Assembly: GCA_027487245.1 (NCBI GenBank)
Contig: JAIYDY010000086.1
Span: forward strand, 1-50,536
Length of the DNA: 50,536 nt
Reading direction: 5' to 3'
Origin: Hyphomicrobiales bacterium
Lineage (GTDB): Bacteria; Pseudomonadota; Alphaproteobacteria; Rhizobiales; Beijerinckiaceae
Made by a program: the position numbers and the translations under genes. A model generated the notes under the pieces. That model was not told the DNA's origin, did not search any database, and worked only from the letters and a program-made list of their open reading frames with translations. Positions 19,206 through 27,496 of the stretch are shown piece by piece; position 1 is the first letter of the stretch; each line of letters opens with the position of its first letter.

Positions 19206-20312
19206 ATGCCGGCGCTGAAGGACGCGCTCATTGCGTTGATCAGCGAGGAAGGGCCGATCAGCGTCGAGCGCTACATGGCGCTGTGCCTTGGCCATCCCAC
19301 CCTCGGCTATTACACCACGCGTGATCCGTTCGGTGCCGCCGGCGACTTCACCACCGCGCCCGAAATCAGCCAGATCTTCGGCGAACTGCTCGGTCTCTGG
19401 GCAGCCCAGGTCTGGCATGACATGGGCGCGCCCGCCTCATGCCGGCTGATCGAGATCGGACCCGGTCGCGGGACGCTGATGGCCGATGCGCTGCGCGCGA
19501 TGGCGCGTGCGCTGCCATCCTGTCTCGATGCCGTGTCGGTGCACATGGTGGAAACCAGCCCGGTGTTGCGGCGTTGCCAGCAGGCCACGCTTGGCGAAAG
19601 AGCCAGCCGCATCATCTGGCACGAGCGCGTCGAGCAGGCGCTGGACGGGCCGGTGATCATCCTCGCCAACGAATTGCTGGATGCCTTGCCGGTGCGCCAG
19701 TTCGTGGCCACGCCCGATGGCTGGCGCGAGCGGCTGGTCGGGCTTTCCGCCGATGGCGGCCTGTGCTTCGGACTGGCCCCGGGGACCACGGCCGGCCTCG
19801 GGACGCTGTCGCCAGCCGGCACCGTGCTGGAAGTGCCGCAGGCCGCGGATGGGCTCGTGGGCACGCTCTCGGGCCACGTCGCCAGCCAGGGCGGCGCGGC
19901 CCTGCTGATCGACTACGGTGCCACCGAGGCGGGGACCGGCGACACCTTGCAGGCGGTGCAGCGCCACCGCTTCGTCGATCCGCTGGCCGAGCCGGGGGAT
20001 GCTGACCTGACCACGCAGGTTCAGTTCGCCCGCGTGAAGGCTGTTGCCGCGGCACACAAGGCCCGGGTTCATGGCCCGGTCGCGCAGGGCGTGTTTCTGG
20101 CGCGCCTTGGCCTAGCCCGGCGCGCCGAGGCACTGATGCGCCACGCCTCCCAGACGCAGGCGGCGGCCATCGCCGCCGCCACTGAGCGCCTGGCCAGCAT
20201 GGACGGGCGCGCGCCCACCGCCATGGGAACGCTGTTCAAGGTGATCGCCCTGACCCACCCGGCGCTTGGGAGTCTGCCCGGATTTGACAGCGCGGACGCT
20301 GCAGGCGAGTGA
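19206..20312 (+). CDS. MidA/NDUFAF7-like SAM-dependent methyltransferase
   Basis: The 368-residue protein matches the DUF185/MidA family: GPISVERYMALCLGHPTLGYYTTRDPFG near the start, GDFTTAPEISQIFGELLG, and the SAM loop LIEIGPGRGTLMADAL, followed by ILANELLDALPVRQF. The human relative NDUFAF7 methylates an Arg of the 49-kDa (NuoD-type) complex I subunit during assembly; the same role is a fair inference in an alphaproteobacterium with complex I. It follows lgt by 3 bp and precedes pgeF by 37 bp, a conserved trio in this group. Confidence 0.88.
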   Translation: MPALKDALIALISEEGPISVERYMALCLGHPTLGYYTTRDPFGAAGDFTTAPEISQIFGELLGLWAAQVWHDMGAPASCRLIEIGPGRGTLMADALRAMARALPSCLDAVSVHMVETSPVLRRCQQATLGERASRIIWHERVEQALDGPVIILANELLDALPVRQFVATPDGWRERLVGLSADGGLCFGLAPGTTAGLGTLSPAGTVLEVPQAADGLVGTLSGHVASQGGAALLIDYGATEAGTGDTLQAVQRHRFVDPLAEPGDADLTTQVQFARVKAVAAAHKARVHGPVAQGVFLARLGLARRAEALMRHASQTQAAAIAAATERLASMDGRAPTAMGTLFKVIALTHPALGSLPGFDSADAAGE

Positions 20313-20349
20313 GGTCCCCAGCGCAGCCCTGCCACGCGAAAGCCGCCCC

Positions 20350-21138
20350 ATGACGACCCTTGCGCCGACCGTCCAGCCGATCAATGCGCCTGACCTGGCG
20401 GACTTGCCCGGCATCCGTCATGGCTTCTTCACCCGGCAAGGTGGCGTGTCGGGCGGGCTTTATGCCTCGCTGAATGGCGGGCTTGGTTCGCAGGACGATC
20501 CGGCCCACATCCTTGAAAACCGCCGCCGCATGGCCAGTGTTCTCGCCATCCCGCCAGAGCACCTGCTCAGTCTTTACCAGGTCCACTCGCCCGATGTCGT
20601 CGTTGCCGAGGGGCCGTGGCAGGGCGAGCGGCCCAAAGCGGACGCGATGGTGACACGGACGCCAGGCATCGGTCTTGGCATCTCGACCGCCGATTGCGGG
20701 CCGATCCTGTTTGCCGATGGCGAGGCCGGGGTCGTCGGCGCCGCCCATGCCGGGTGGAAAGGGGCTTTCGGCGGCATCATCGAGGCCACGCTGGTTGCCA
20801 TGGAGAGGCTGGGTGCGCGGCGCCGGGCCGTCACAGCCGTGCTTGGTCCGACGATCGGGCCGCAAGCCTATGAGGTCGGGCCGGAATTCGTGGCGCGGTT
20901 CGTGGCCGCCGATGCCGGCTTCGGCCGCTTCTTTCGGCCTTCGGAGCGGGACGGCCATGCGATGTTCGACCTGCCGGCCTTCATCGCGGCCCGCTTTGCC
21001 GAGGCCGGTGTCGGCCGCTTCGTCGATCTGGGGCTGTGCACCTATTCAGACCCGGCCCGTTTCTTCAGCTACCGCATGACCACGCACAGGGCGGAACCTG
21101 ACTATGGCCGGCTGATCTCGGCCATCGCGCTGGGCTGA
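20350..21138 (+). CDS. pgeF: PgeF/YfiH family protein (laccase-domain; peptidoglycan editing)
   Basis: The 262-residue protein has the Zn-binding pattern of the YfiH/DUF152 fold: HGFFTRQGGVS at the start, QVHSPDVV, STADCGPILFAD and AAHAGWKGAFGGI. In Escherichia coli PgeF removes wrongly incorporated Ser from peptidoglycan precursors; annotations as a polyphenol oxidase rest on weak in vitro activity. The ATG at 20350 is chosen over in-frame sequence reaching back to 20266, which overlaps midA and is not conserved. Confidence 0.88.
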   Translation: MTTLAPTVQPINAPDLADLPGIRHGFFTRQGGVSGGLYASLNGGLGSQDDPAHILENRRRMASVLAIPPEHLLSLYQVHSPDVVVAEGPWQGERPKADAMVTRTPGIGLGISTADCGPILFADGEAGVVGAAHAGWKGAFGGIIEATLVAMERLGARRRAVTAVLGPTIGPQAYEVGPEFVARFVAADAGFGRFFRPSERDGHAMFDLPAFIAARFAEAGVGRFVDLGLCTYSDPARFFSYRMTTHRAEPDYGRLISAIALG

Positions 21139-21146
21139 GGCCGTCA

Positions 21147-21167
21147 TCCACAGCGAAGGGCTGTGGA
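21147..21167 (+). terminator. Hairpin after pgeF
   Basis: TCCACAGC and GCTGTGGA form an 8-bp stem with a 5-nt loop 8 bp beyond the pgeF stop. No T-run follows, so termination is only probable. The remaining sequence up to 21451 has no convincing gene and probably holds the promoter of the YbjN gene. Confidence 0.4.
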
Positions 21168-21451
21168 CGAATCGCTGCGGCCATTGTTGCAGCCGTCCGA
21201 ATCCACGACGCATGTCGCCGTTGACCATCGGTCTCGAGGGGGATTCTCCGATCCCGCAAACCGATCTATGGTCAGTGCAAGAGGTGATTCGGCTTATTTT
21301 TCAAAGCCGTCGAACGACCGGTCGCCAGCAACCCCTGCCGGTGCCGATCTCATGGTCGCGTGTGCGTGCCCGTCTTCGAGCGTGCCCGTGTCGAGCCTGT
21401 TGCGCTGATGCGTTCGCCTGCGTTTGATCCCTCCTGAGGAGCTGGCTGTCT

Positions 21452-21952
21452 GTGCTGGACCTTGAACATGATCTTGATCGCGCCAACCATCCGCTCGATG
21501 TCATCGAGCGCCTGGCCGCCCTCAACGACTGGAGCTTCGACCGCGATGGCGAGGATGAAATCTCGGTCAACGTGGCCGGCAACTGGGCCGAGTATCAGGT
21601 CGCCGTGACCTGGCTTGACCAGATGGAGGCCATGCATGTCGCCTCCGCCTTCGATCTCAAGGTGCCGGACCGGCGCAAGACCGAGGTCGTGACGCTGATC
21701 TCGCTGATCAACGAGCAGCTCTGGCTCGGCCATTTCGATTTCTGGAGTTCCGAGAACGTGGTGATGTTCCGGCATTCGCTGCTGCTGTCCGGCGGGGCCG
21801 AACCCACCGACGAGCAGGCCGGCATGTTGATCAAGTCGGCGGTCGAAACCTGCGAGCGCCACTATCAGGCCTTCCAGTTTGTGCTCTGGGCCGGCAAGTC
21901 CGCCCGCGAGGCGCTTGATTGCTCGATGATGGAATGCGTCGGCGAAGCCTGA
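21452..21952 (+). CDS. YbjN domain-containing protein
   Basis: The 166-residue protein starts at GTG, 8 nt after a strong GAGGAG ribosome site, and reads MLDLEHDLDRANHPLDVIER, then DWSFDRDGEDEISVNVAGNW, then RKTEVVTLISLINEQLWLGHFDFW. This is the YbjN (DUF1790-type) pattern seen just upstream of proC in alphaproteobacteria. The fold resembles type III secretion chaperones, and a regulatory or chaperone role is suggested in enterobacteria, but no biochemical function is known here. Confidence 0.85.
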   Translation: MLDLEHDLDRANHPLDVIERLAALNDWSFDRDGEDEISVNVAGNWAEYQVAVTWLDQMEAMHVASAFDLKVPDRRKTEVVTLISLINEQLWLGHFDFWSSENVVMFRHSLLLSGGAEPTDEQAGMLIKSAVETCERHYQAFQFVLWAGKSAREALDCSMMECVGEA

Positions 21953-22070
21953 CGGCCGCGCCGGCACGCGTCGGCGCAGCCAGCTGCCTCCCGGGCGAGC
22001 GGCGACGCCAGTCTTCCCACAGGAGGTCATCCGCGCGCATGCGCTGCCCTCTGCCTGCCGAGTTCTTGCC

Positions 22071-22895
22071 ATGACCAGCACAGCGTTTCCGAACAGCCTC
22101 GTCCTGATGGGGGCCGGCAAGATGGGCGGGGCCATGCTCGAAGGCTGGCTTCACGCAGGTCTGACCGGCGCGGCACTGACGGTGCTGGACCCGAACGCCG
22201 ACGAGGCCCTTGGCGCGCAGGCAACCCGGCACGGCTTCCGGCTCAACCCGCCGCTCGCCGGCATCGCGCCGCCTGACGTTCTGGTGCTCGGCATCAAGCC
22301 GCAGATGCTCGATGCCGCCGCGCCAGCTCTTGCGGGCCTTGCCGGGCCGGGCACGCTGGTGATTTCCATCCTGGCCGGCAAGACCATTGCCAATCTCGAG
22401 GCGCGCGCGCCCGGGGCCCGTGCCTTCGTGCGTGCCATGCCGAACCTGCCGGCCTCGGTGCAGCGCGGCGTCACCGGCGTGGCGGCCAGCGCTGCCGTCA
22501 CACAGGCGCAGCGGGCGATGACAACGGCGCTCCTGTCGGGCATTGGCCAGGTGGAATGGGTTCCGGGCGAGGAGTTCATCGACGCTGTGACGGCGGTGTC
22601 CGGCTCCGGCCCGGCCTATGTCTTCTTTCTGGTGGAGTGCCTCACCGAGGCCGGCATCGCCGCCGGCCTTCCCGCCGATGTCGCGGCGCGGCTGGCGCGC
22701 GGCACGATCGAGGGGGCGGGCGAGCTGCTGCACCGCTCGCCGCTCGACCCTGCCACCTTGCGCCAGAACGTGACCTCGCCGGGCGGCACCACGGCGGCGG
22801 CGCTCGATGTGCTCATGGCCGAAAACGGGATGAGGCCGCTGATGCGCCGCGCCGTGGCCGCAGCCCGGCAGCGCGCCGCCGAACTGAGCGGCTGA
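22071..22895 (+). CDS. proC: Pyrroline-5-carboxylate reductase
   Basis: ProC makes proline from 1-pyrroline-5-carboxylate with NAD(P)H. The 274-residue protein has the dinucleotide-binding LMGAGKMGGAMLEGW loop, LVLGIKPQML, RAMPNLPASVQ, the substrate-binding VSGSGPAYVF, and TSPGGTTAAALDVL near the C-terminus. All are canonical. It is the last core gene before the tRNA-Thr. Confidence 0.95.
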   Translation: MTSTAFPNSLVLMGAGKMGGAMLEGWLHAGLTGAALTVLDPNADEALGAQATRHGFRLNPPLAGIAPPDVLVLGIKPQMLDAAAPALAGLAGPGTLVISILAGKTIANLEARAPGARAFVRAMPNLPASVQRGVTGVAASAAVTQAQRAMTTALLSGIGQVEWVPGEEFIDAVTAVSGSGPAYVFFLVECLTEAGIAAGLPADVAARLARGTIEGAGELLHRSPLDPATLRQNVTSPGGTTAAALDVLMAENGMRPLMRRAVAAARQRAAELSG

Positions 22896-22953
22896 CCGCC
22901 GCGGGGACGCACGCTTGCCAAGGGCGGTGCCGGCTGCTATGCGCCGCAGGATT

Positions 22954-23029
22954 GCCGCTTTAGCTCAGCTGGTAGAGCACCTCATTCGTAATGAGGGGGT
23001 CGGAGGTTCGAATCCCTCAAGCGGCACCA
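22954..23029 (+). tRNA. tRNA-Thr (anticodon CGU)
   Basis: A 76-nt cloverleaf can be drawn: acceptor GCCGCTT/AAGCGGC, D arm GCTC-AGCTGGTA-GAGC, anticodon arm CCTCA-TTCGTAA-TGAGG with CGT at positions 34 to 36, T arm GGAGG-TTCGAAT-CCCTC, A73 and an encoded CCA. CGU reads ACG codons, so the acceptor is threonine. The 3' end is a classic target for tyrosine recombinases, and an integrase gene follows 174 bp later. Confidence 0.95.
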
Positions 23030-23116
23030 TTTTTTGCTTCGCAGTCGTCCAAGATTGACCGTAAGCGTCTGAAAAAAAACGAAAATTTAGAAGACGATTG
23101 TCCGAGGTTGTTCGCC

Positions 23117-23202
23117 TGCGGGTATCGGAGTGCGTTTGGAGCCAGCGAAAATGCGGGTATTATTGCGGGTATCCGGTCGATACCCGCAAAGGCGTTACCC
23201 GC
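23117..23202 (+). repeat. Cluster of five GCGGGTA repeats upstream of the integrase start
   Basis: GCGGGTA occurs at 23118, 23153 and 23165 on the plus strand, and its complement TACCCGC at 23181 and 23196. Copies three and four form a 10-bp inverted repeat (TTGCGGGTAT / ATACCCGCAA, 7-nt loop, 23163 to 23189). The cluster lies between the tRNA and the integrase start. It could be arm-type integrase sites, an operator controlling int, or an RNA hairpin over the start. Confidence 0.6.
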
Positions 23203-23203
23203 A

Positions 23204-24433
23204 ATGCCACTTACAGACACACAGATTCGCAATGCCAAGCCGACCGAAAGGCAGTTCAAGCTGTCCGATGGCGGCTGGCTGTTCCTTGTCGTCATGCCAT
23301 CTGGTTCGAAGCTCTGGCGCATGGCCTATCGGTTCAATGGAATCGAGAAGACCTTGTCCTTTGGCGGGTATCCAGAAGTCTCGCTGAAAGATGCACGCAC
23401 TCGCCGGGATGAAGCCAAAGCGCTCGTGACGCAGGGGATAGACCCAAGCAAGAAACGCAAGCTCGACAAGCTCAGTCATGCCGCCAGCATGGCCACCACG
23501 TTTGGAGGCATCGCCGAAGAGTATCTGGAGAAGCAGCGACGCGACGGGCGCTCGGAACGGACCCTTGAGAAGGGCCGCTGGCTTCTGGCACTGGCCCGCC
23601 CTGCGCTTTGGGACCGCCCCATCGCCGAGATCCGCGCGCCGGAGATCCTTGCCGTTCTGAAGAAGCTGGAGGCCAAAGGGCATCTGGAGAGCGCCAAGCG
23701 CGTTCGCGGCATCTGTGGCAGTGTCATCCGCTACGCCATCGTCACAGCGCGGGCCGAGAACGATCCGACCAAGGGGCTTCGTGGCGCGATCAGCATGCCT
23801 AAGCCGGAGCATCGCGCTGCCATCCTCGATCCGATTGCTCTGGGCGGCTTTCTGCGCGCGCTGGATGGCTTTGAAGGCCAGCCAGTGACACGAGCGGCGC
23901 TGCAGCTCTTGCCGCTCGTCTTTACGCGCCCCGGCGAACTGCGCTTGGCCGAATGGCAGGAGTTTGATCTGAAGGCTGCGATCTGGACCATTCCAGCGTC
24001 GCGAACCAAGATGAGGCGCGAGCATAGAGTGCCACTTGCGCCTCAGGCGATGCTCATTCTGCGCGATCTTCACGCCCTGACAGGTGGAGGCCGGCTTGTC
24101 TTTCCGTCATTGCGCTCGCCGCAGAGACCCTTGTCCGAGAACACGCTCAACGCCTGCTACCGACGGCTTGGCTATGGAAAGGACGAAGTGACCGCGCACG
24201 GGTTTCGCGCGACAGCCTCGACACTGCTGAACGAGAGCGGACGCTTCTCCGCCGACGCCATCGAACGGGCGCTGGCGCATCAGGATCCAGACGCCGTGCG
24301 ACGCGCCTACCATCGCGGCGCATACTGGACCGAGCGCGTCGAAATGGCGGTTTGGTGGGCGGACTTCCTCGATAAGCTGAAGATTGGTGGAGATGTGGTC
24401 CCGCTTCGCGCGGCAGACCGACTCGGCATATAA
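23204..24433 (+). CDS. P4-type tyrosine recombinase (site-specific integrase)
   Basis: The 409-residue protein has the DUF4102 N-terminal domain of P4-like integrases (MPLTDTQIRNAKPTERQFKLSDGGWLFL, LSFGGYPEVSLKDAR), a SAM-like core-binding domain (about 100 to 200), and a catalytic domain with R242 (FTRPGELR), H332-x-x-R335 (AHGFRATAS), H359 (LAHQD) and Y369 (AYHRGAYW). All catalytic residues are present, so it looks functional. It would integrate or excise DNA at the 3' end of the adjacent tRNA-Thr. The ATG at 23204 starts the DUF4102 domain; open sequence above it overlaps the tRNA. It marks the left end of an island. Confidence 0.92.
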   Translation: MPLTDTQIRNAKPTERQFKLSDGGWLFLVVMPSGSKLWRMAYRFNGIEKTLSFGGYPEVSLKDARTRRDEAKALVTQGIDPSKKRKLDKLSHAASMATTFGGIAEEYLEKQRRDGRSERTLEKGRWLLALARPALWDRPIAEIRAPEILAVLKKLEAKGHLESAKRVRGICGSVIRYAIVTARAENDPTKGLRGAISMPKPEHRAAILDPIALGGFLRALDGFEGQPVTRAALQLLPLVFTRPGELRLAEWQEFDLKAAIWTIPASRTKMRREHRVPLAPQAMLILRDLHALTGGGRLVFPSLRSPQRPLSENTLNACYRRLGYGKDEVTAHGFRATASTLLNESGRFSADAIERALAHQDPDAVRRAYHRGAYWTERVEMAVWWADFLDKLKIGGDVVPLRAADRLGI

Positions 24434-24526
24434 ACGCCTACAAGATCTTGTGGAAGAACGGCTTTGGCACGCTCCAGCCGACTGTAAGTAGGACGTGCTC
24501 ACTCGGATCGCTGGAGTTCCGGTACC

Positions 24527-25462
24527 TTGGCTTCCATATCCTCTGTTCGTATCAATCAAGCCCGCATACTGGTCGATTATCGATTCCCAGAGACTTGGCG
24601 GCTGAATCCCAGATCAGGCCTGCGCGAGAACGCACGTTCTGGCGTTTCTGCAGAATGCCTCCAAGCGGCCAAAGAGTATATGGCAGAATTGCACAGCCTT
24701 TCCGATCAGGTTTTCGAACAAAAATTTATTGGACTGCGAGAACTAATCAAGGCTAAAATTTCAGAGCGTCGCAAAGAATTTCTAGAGATTCAGAGACATA
24801 ATCAGGCTTTATCCAATGCTGATTTCTCTTATTGGTCAAAGCTGTCTAGATGGAAGCGTGACGAAGCGATTCTTTTGTCTCTGGGCAAGGAGCCGCGTGT
24901 GGTCAGACTTGCTGATCTTGAAAATGCAGCGCCTTTCGATCCATTACGGAAAGCAGTGCGTGAGCGCCGGGAAATGATCGAGCGGGCGATCGGTTCAATT
25001 CAGCTTCGCGACCCGATGTCGCCGGCTCGGTTCCTTGGTTGGGCAGAAAAGATCGGGCTGGAGTTGCCGTCGGCACTGACAAACTCGGTCAAGCGTGTCG
25101 CCGAAGCCAGCCAGCGCCCGTCTTCGGAAGCGGATAAGCTGACGGCAGAGTTGGAAGTGCTGCGCGCTGACCTGGACGCCGCACATCGTGAGTTGGCAAC
25201 ACATCGTGCTCAGGCCGCCCGGCGCCCCGGAAAGTCGAAATCTGAAGGGCGCGACTTGTCGGCTCGGGAGCGGACAAGTCTGATCAAGATCGTGATAGGC
25301 ATGGCGATCGGGGGCTATGGCCATACTCCGCATTCCAGCCGCTCGCCCACAGTTTCAGCCATTGTCAGCGATCTGGCGATCAATGGCATTCCCTTGGATG
25401 AAGACACTGTCAGAAAGTACCTGCATGAAGGGCGAGATCTCCTTCCGCGGGAAAGAACTTAG
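24527..25462 (+). CDS. Island-associated hypothetical protein, about 311 aa
   Basis: The protein (from a TTG at 24527, or from a later ATG at 24680) is charged and helical, with a coiled-coil stretch (about 195 to 235, SEADKLTAELEVLRADLDAAHREL) and a C-terminal domain ERTSLIKIVIGMAIGGYGHTP, then SAIVSDLAINGIPLDEDTVRKYLHEG. Similar C-termini occur in uncharacterised proteins encoded next to integrases in alphaproteobacteria; the last part looks like a winged-helix DNA-binding unit (GIPLDEDTVRKYL). G+C is clearly lower than in the chromosome to the left. It may be an accessory protein of the integrative element, but no function is known. Confidence 0.65.
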   Translation: MASISSVRINQARILVDYRFPETWRLNPRSGLRENARSGVSAECLQAAKEYMAELHSLSDQVFEQKFIGLRELIKAKISERRKEFLEIQRHNQALSNADFSYWSKLSRWKRDEAILLSLGKEPRVVRLADLENAAPFDPLRKAVRERREMIERAIGSIQLRDPMSPARFLGWAEKIGLELPSALTNSVKRVAEASQRPSSEADKLTAELEVLRADLDAAHRELATHRAQAARRPGKSKSEGRDLSARERTSLIKIVIGMAIGGYGHTPHSSRSPTVSAIVSDLAINGIPLDEDTVRKYLHEGRDLLPRERT

Positions 25463-25627
25463 GACGCTGCAGGTCACTCAATCTGTCCAAACTTCCCGGC
25501 GTCGACTCTTGATCTCGGATAGTCAGCTTTTTGACCGCCCGCGAGAAAGGACAGCGCCAGATTCAGCGATCGCACGCCGCATTGCTGGGCCATAGAGGAT
25601 GAATTAGCGCACTGCTATGCTATTGTA

Positions 25628-25667
25628 GTATCGATGTAATTCGATACGAGGGTCTTCTGATCGATAC
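25628..25667. repeat. Inverted repeat GTATCGA-N6-TCGATAC with a third half-site
   Basis: GTATCGA (25628 to 25634) and TCGATAC (25641 to 25647) face each other across 6 nt, and TCGATAC recurs at 25661 to 25667, 20 bp further on. Twenty-base spacing of like half-sites would place them on nearly the same helix face. It lies in an AT-rich gap and could be a regulator-binding or mobile-element site. Confidence 0.4.
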
Positions 25668-26218
25668 GGTGTACGCACCCATGGCGACTTGTCATCTTGG
25701 CCGTGCGCCTGATTGTCTTTCTGTTCGCAAAGTTGACCGAGTCAGAGGGGCAACGTCACAGTGGCCGGCCATTGGCGCAAGTGATTGCGTGAACGGCACA
25801 ACACAACCGGCAGCTTGGGGGCCGGAAGCGGAATGGCGGGTTTCGTGCCATGAAGACCAATAGCTGCCTTTCGCCCTGATTGTTTGTGTGAACCGGCGCG
25901 CCATTTGACCCCCGATCGGCTCCGAAGGCTGACCCCACCCAACTGCCAGTAAGCACCTGATGCTATGCAACAAACTGCGGGCACGTCGGGGTCATTGCTA
26001 GACGTCTATAGGTGTCAAACTCCAAAGCCGATACACACCGAGCCACCGCTCCTGCTCCTGTCCTGCGGGATCTGCGCGAACAGCCTAAATCAACTGTTCA
26101 GGATGACGATGGATGATGCGGCTAGTACCCATTCTGTCAAACGGCCTTCTCGCCCAGGAGGCTCGCGGGGTTCCAGCCGCAGAACATCAATAGCGCATCG
26201 CGCTTAGACAGGAGGCCA

Positions 26219-26230
26219 TTCGATATCGAA
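26219..26230. promoter_or_regulatory. 12-bp palindrome upstream of the SDR gene
   Basis: TTCGATATCGAA is a perfect palindrome about 100 bp before the GTG start of the first catabolic gene. It is followed by GGCA-ATA-TGCC (26234 to 26244). The position suits an operator for a dimeric regulator, but no binding protein is identified. Confidence 0.35.
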
Positions 26231-26331
26231 CACGGCAATATGCCACTGTTCGATCATCGCCATTCTGGCTATCCTTCCGGCATGTCATCAGGTTTGCGGC
26301 CATGTTCCGCGACCAGTCCGGAGGATCCTGC

Positions 26332-27084
26332 GTGAACATCATCGACCTGAAAGGCCGCGTGGCCATCATAACCGGAGGCGCGCGGGGCATCGGTTTTGCC
26401 GCAGCCGAGCGGATGCTTGCTTCGGGCGCGACGGTTGTCATCTGGGATATTGACCAGGCGGCACTCGATCGTGCGATGGCCAGCTTGGGCAAGCTCGGTA
26501 CCGTCTCAGGCGACATCGTTGAACTCACCGATGAAGAATCCATCGCGGCAGCGACCAAAGCTGCCTTGGCCCGTCACGGCAAGATCGACATCCTCGTCAA
26601 CAATGCTGGCATAACCGGTGGCAATGCCAAGCTCTGGGAACTGGAGCCAGATGTTTGGCGGCGTGTTGTCGACGTCAACCTGGTCGGTCCGTATTTGACC
26701 TGCCGTGCAGTCGTACCGGAGATGCTGAAGACCGGCTATGGCCGCATCGTCAACATTGCCTCGATTGCGGGCAAGGATGGAAACCCCAATGCCTCGCATT
26801 ACTCGGCGTCCAAGGCGGGGCTGATCGGGCTCACCAAATCGCTTGCCAAGGAATTGGCGACGTCGAACATTCTGGTCAACTGCATCACACCTGCGGCGGC
26901 AAAGACCGAAATCTTCAACCAGATGAAGCAGGAACACATCGATTTCATGCTCTCGAAAATTCCGATGAACCGCTTTCTGGAAGTCAATGAGGCGGCGTCA
27001 ATGATCGTCTGGCTCGCTTCCGAGGATTGCGCATTCTCCACCGGCGCGGTGTTCGACATCTCGGGCGGGCGGGCTGTTTACTGA
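26332..27084 (+). CDS. SDR family NAD(P)-dependent oxidoreductase
   Basis: The 250-residue protein is a classical short-chain dehydrogenase: TGGARGIG (14 to 21), NNAG (90 to 93), and the catalytic S144, Y157 and K161 (HYSASKAG). WDID after the second strand has an acidic residue, favouring NAD over NADP. The closest look is to 3-oxoacyl-ACP reductase-like (FabG) and sugar or polyol dehydrogenases; the substrate cannot be set. The GTG at 26332 is chosen for its GGAGGA site 6 nt upstream. It is the first gene of the accessory cluster and is separated from livK by 412 bp. Confidence 0.88.
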   Translation: MNIIDLKGRVAIITGGARGIGFAAAERMLASGATVVIWDIDQAALDRAMASLGKLGTVSGDIVELTDEESIAAATKAALARHGKIDILVNNAGITGGNAKLWELEPDVWRRVVDVNLVGPYLTCRAVVPEMLKTGYGRIVNIASIAGKDGNPNASHYSASKAGLIGLTKSLAKELATSNILVNCITPAAAKTEIFNQMKQEHIDFMLSKIPMNRFLEVNEAASMIVWLASEDCAFSTGAVFDISGGRAVY

Positions 27085-27496
27085 TTGCAAAGGGCCTTGG
27101 CGCTCTCACCATAAGGCAGGTCAGGGCCCATACCGTTCGTCATGGGGGTGCTGACTATCGCGATCAAGAGCATGCTCATTCGGCCGAAGCACAGATCACA
27201 ACGCCGATGTCGCGCCATCCGGAATACAGACAGACGCTGACATTGTTCGAAATCAATGTGCCGGGTTCATTCGTCATCGGGATCGAGACCCGCAATGGAC
27301 ACAATCGCCTTGAGGCAAGGCAACACGAAAATCAGACCCTCGGATATTGCTCTGTCGACGTGACAGCCGAGACTGCAATCGCGCCATCTGGCCCTTTTTC
27401 TGGTTCTCTAGGGCGGCCGTTTGCCGTGCGGAGCCAGAAGGTCAGTGTAGAACAGGATTAAAATATCCGAAAAATCAGTCCTTGGGAGGATGAGAA
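27085..27496. other. Intergenic region between SDR gene and livK
   Basis: These 412 bp contain no reading frame I can support. The last 60 bp before livK are AT-rich (TTAAAATATCCGAAAAATC), followed by a GGGAGG ribosome site. A promoter for the transporter operon probably lies here, but I cannot place -35 and -10 elements reliably. Confidence 0.45.

Larger units (their letters stand above)
25463..26331. other. Gene-poor region between the island gene and the catabolic cluster
   Basis: About 870 bp contain only short, unconvincing reading frames on both strands. Composition is mixed, with AT-richer parts near 25600 to 25680. Two short symmetrical sites listed separately (25628 to 25667, 26219 to 26230) are the only structure I see, plus the SDR ribosome site. 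It may be eroded mobile DNA. No full copy of the tRNA-Thr 3' end is visible here, so the right attachment site of the element is not in this stretch. Confidence 0.55.

Noticed and set aside
17985..19418. Long minus-strand frame across the lipoprotein gene and lgt
   Set aside because: Spans two real genes and their gap in antisense; composition is His/Asp/Gln-rich and typical of a shadow frame.
25692..25984. Three overlapping small minus-strand frames in the gap after the island gene
   Set aside because: No ribosome sites, no family resemblance, and mutually overlapping frames; possibly eroded mobile DNA.
27027..27461. Plus-strand reading frame overlapping the end of the SDR gene
   Set aside because: The first part is an alternative frame of the SDR gene, and the rest has no recognisable domain or ribosome site.
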